A DNA stretch of 64,000 bases, taken from Polytrichum commune (taxonomy: Eukaryota > Streptophyta > Polytrichopsida > Polytrichales > Polytrichaceae). The stretch covers positions 31,826,527 through 31,890,526 of the forward strand of contig OX485808.1 of the NCBI GenBank assembly GCA_950295325.1. The letters are read 5' to 3'. The notes under the pieces are model-generated. The model was not told the DNA's origin. It ran no database searches and saw nothing but the letters and a program-made list of their open reading frames with translations. Each line of letters opens with the position of its first letter. Within the stretch, counting starts at the first letter, position 1. Of this stretch, positions 61,808-64,000 are shown one piece after another. Position numbers and translations under genes: made by a program.

Positions 61808-64000
61808 CTATTTTGAGGTATGGAAGGCTTTCCTGGCGGTGGAGAGAAGCTCCACCAGCTTTCTTGATCTTTTGTGCGCAGCGGTTGTCTGACCGACTTG
61901 ATTCAGCAACTCCTGCAACCGCGCACGATCTTCTTCAACATCTGGATGCACCGCTCCAAGCTTCTCCTCCTTCAGATGGACCACCTCCTCTAGAATGTCA
62001 CGAGCCTCCTCTACTCTGCAACAACCATTTCCAAGATCCACAATGTCAACCACTGCATAACAGAAAGAGTCTCCCTGCAAATCTTATTTTGTCGTCCATC
62101 AATCAGACAAAGAAAGTTCTATCGGATTCCATAGTAGTGCGTTTATTATGTGTGGCGGAGTGTTAGTTACCTTCCAAGGGCAGTGTATGTCCAAGCAAGG
62201 TTGTTGCAAACATCCAACGTATCCAGATGGTGCGGTCCAGCGGTGTTGTCCATGATGCTCTTGGCTTCTTCTAAAAAGCCTAGGGCCTGGTGGACGTCAC
62301 CGAGCTCGATGGAGGTGAGTCCCATCTGATTCAACACCATGCCTAGGAGCGCGGAGTTTCGTAACGTGCCGCTCCTCATTTTCGTCGCCGCGTCCTGGAA
62401 GGATTGCAGAGCTTGCTTAAACTGGCCCTGCATGTAGTGGAGGATGCCTAACTGCGCCTCAATCCCTGCCACAGTCGCTTGCTGGCCTGAAACATCAAAA
62501 TCAAGAATTCATCAGTCTTTAAATGCGAGCCATCAATTATGATGCTCCTGTTGAATAAGTGAGATTGACCAATTCAAGAATAAAGACAGTTCCATGAATG
62601 CTAATTAGAGGAAATAGTTGGATTGAGATTATGGTGGATATTAATTAGCAGCTAACTCGAACCTGGCATCCTGTCTTGGATATTGTACGCCCGCTGGAGC
62701 AGAAGAAGTGCGGTCTCTTTCTCGTTCAATTGCTCGAGGATTGACGCAATGTCGATCAATCCGTACGCGATGTCACCGGGAATGTGTCCCACGCCGTGCT
62801 TGGCGTAGATGTGGAGCGCATTCTGGCAATTCGCTTTCGCCTCGCGCGGCTTGTTTGTGCGGAGATAAAGCTCCGCGAGGCTTGTGTAAGCGGAGGCGAC
62901 GAGAGCGTTGTGATCGCCTCGCAGTGTCTTGTAGTCCTCCACACACTTTCCGAAGCATTGCAGCGCTTCTGCGTCCCGGCCGAGTGCAAGTAGCTCGTCG
63001 CCTATGCTCTGGTTCCCGGTCGCCACATCAATCTGCCACAATTCACAAGCTCATCATGATCAGCTGCAAGGTCTGACCTTTGGACAGAATCACGCATTCC
63101 AAATTTGAAATTCCCATTCAAAACTCCCTATTCATGTGAGCCTGGAATGATTTGAAGTGAGAAAAAGACCGCTCAATCAAGTACGTTTTCTTCGGGAACA
63201 GAAACTCCAGAGTTTGGAACAGTAATGTGTCAGAGATACAACACCGTGGTTACAAAACTGCGGAATAAAGCAGCAATCGTGCACCTCTTGTCCGAAGTTG
63301 ACGAATATGTCGTTTGCGTAGACCAGTGCATCCAAAGCCTTTCCATGCTCTCCTTGTGCGCTGTAGATAATGGCCAGAAGCCGACGGTCTGCGGCTTCCT
63401 CAAGTGTTCCTGGCTCACTATGCTCAGTATGGATGGCTAGGGAGTGCGCACATAGTTTCTCCGCCTCGGCGAATTCCAAAGCCTGGATTCCCCAAACACA
63501 GATTCCACAAAAATCAGGTTCTGGAGCTACGAGAATTGCACATAACGAACTTCAGCAGGTGGGACTTGTGCTTGGCTAGGGATTCAAGAACTTTTTCTTA
63601 CAAGAGCATCGACCTGAAAACTGCCTGCTCTGAGCATCAAACAAAACAGAGTATATACAACGAATTCCATTCTTTCATCGAAACTCGTGGAGTTTCGTGG
63701 CATTCTTGGTCGGGTATGGCGAGACAGAGTTGCCAGGGAGTGGAGCTCCAACACTCAAATATTCATCAAATATGCCTCAAATTTTGCCGTTTATTTTTAG
63801 TGCGGAATGTTTACAGAGTCGTAAGTAAGTAGCGCAAACCAGACAATCCTTCGGCATTAAATTGACGCAAAAATCATTTCGGAGAACGAGAGCACAATTT
63901 TATGGTAAATATCACAGAATTCTCCATTGCTACATTACTTTACATTAATGGACTGAAGACGAAGGTATTTTCTGACCTGCGCGTGCGCTTAGGCAACATA
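61808..64000 (-). CDS. KLCR: Kinesin light chain-related (KLCR/CMU) TPR protein, 3' part, partial
   Basis: Plant KLCR proteins, also called CMU in Arabidopsis, are tetratricopeptide proteins of cortical microtubules; they bind IQD scaffolds and steady microtubules against moving cellulose synthase (family knowledge). Exons on the minus strand in transcript order: a cut exon ending at 63977, then 63482-63285, 63032-62663, 62486-62171 and 62015-61808, ending in TAG at 61808-61810. Introns are 494, 252, 176 and 155 bp, all GT-AG, and codon phase is kept at every junction (for example CCA G|GC CAG gives PGQQ). The roughly 362 visible residues contain about seven TPR units, with family signatures SLEEAADRR-like (TLEEAADRRLLAIIYSAQG), VAGIEAQLG, LNQMGL, CGPHHLDTL-like (AGPHHLDTL) and LKEEKLG. 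The exons are more GC-rich than the surroundings. The N-terminal half lies beyond the window. The fifth exon carries an in-frame TAA, described separately, so functionality is uncertain. Family assignment is firm; orthology to a particular Arabidopsis member is not. Confidence 0.9.
63989..63991 (-). pseudogene. In-frame TAA in the fifth-from-last KLCR exon
   Basis: Reading the minus strand from 64000, the codons are Y V A stop A H A Q, followed by a GTCAGA donor at 63976. The next exon continues A L E F A E A E K L C. KLCR relatives as I know them read Y-(L/V)-A-E-A-H-(V/A)-Q at this point, so the stop sits where glutamate is expected: one G-to-T change turns GAA into TAA. The seven other codons fit the family and the donor is in phase 0, so the frame is probably right. 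Everything downstream is open and well spliced, which suggests a recent loss, an allele, a base error, or translation starting further downstream. Confidence 0.75.

Noticed and set aside
61447-62166. 239-codon plus-strand open frame, the longest in the window
   Set aside because: It lies antisense to the last KLCR exon, its intron and 3' flank. The minus-strand exon has family matches and splice sites; the plus frame has none.
62708-63076. 122-codon plus-strand frame and overlapping minus frames in other phases
   Set aside because: Shadows of the GC-rich KLCR exon at 62663-63032.
63404-63832. 142-codon plus-strand frame
   Set aside because: Partly antisense to a KLCR exon and otherwise intronic; no recognisable domain.

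Overview
The window looks like nuclear DNA of a land plant with a large, repeat-rich genome. It is AT-rich and has many microsatellites, nested MITE-like elements, foldback elements, SINE-like retroposons and a decayed LINE. It holds only one recognisable protein-coding gene, and that gene has plant-type GT-AG introns. I cannot name the species. Divergence of the gene from the flowering-plant homologues I remember, and the mixture of repeats, make a seed-free plant (fern, lycophyte or bryophyte) plausible, but this is inference. All family assignments and identities were judged by eye.

Gene: the last 2.2 kb carries the 3' part of a kinesin light chain-related (KLCR/CMU) tetratricopeptide gene on the minus strand. 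Four complete exons (61808-62015, 62171-62486, 62663-63032, 63285-63482) join in frame with consensus splice sites. A fifth exon is cut by the window end. In that fifth exon the reading frame continuous with the other four contains a TAA where relatives have glutamate, so the gene may be a pseudogene, a null allele or N-terminally shortened.

Repeats, 1-46 kb: a mosaic of dispersed families, lettered here A to K. The commonest, B, has about 18 partial copies and has served as a landing site for other elements. C is a 502-503 bp element with terminal inverted repeats and a TTA target duplication (PIF/Harbinger-like). E, G and H are MITE-like. A is a roughly 220 bp element. F is a roughly 250 bp dispersed repeat. 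There are two tandem duplications and a degenerate 190-210 bp tandem array (43130-44430).

Most unusual elements: three long foldback (hairpin) elements at 17252-17598, 34449-34843 and 46084-47200, the last with an 8-9 bp target duplication and arms of about 525 bp; a tRNA-like SINE family with five copies, one flanked by an exact 33 bp direct repeat; a composite insertion at 47850-48735, bounded by an exact 15 bp duplication, that joins a LINE endonuclease fragment to a SINE; a 5S rRNA-like segment at 51808-51910; and a perfect 17 bp hairpin at 30372-30408.

Between these lie stretches with no feature I can support; the longer ones are listed. Short open reading frames elsewhere span repeat boundaries or low-complexity sequence, and I do not regard them as genes.
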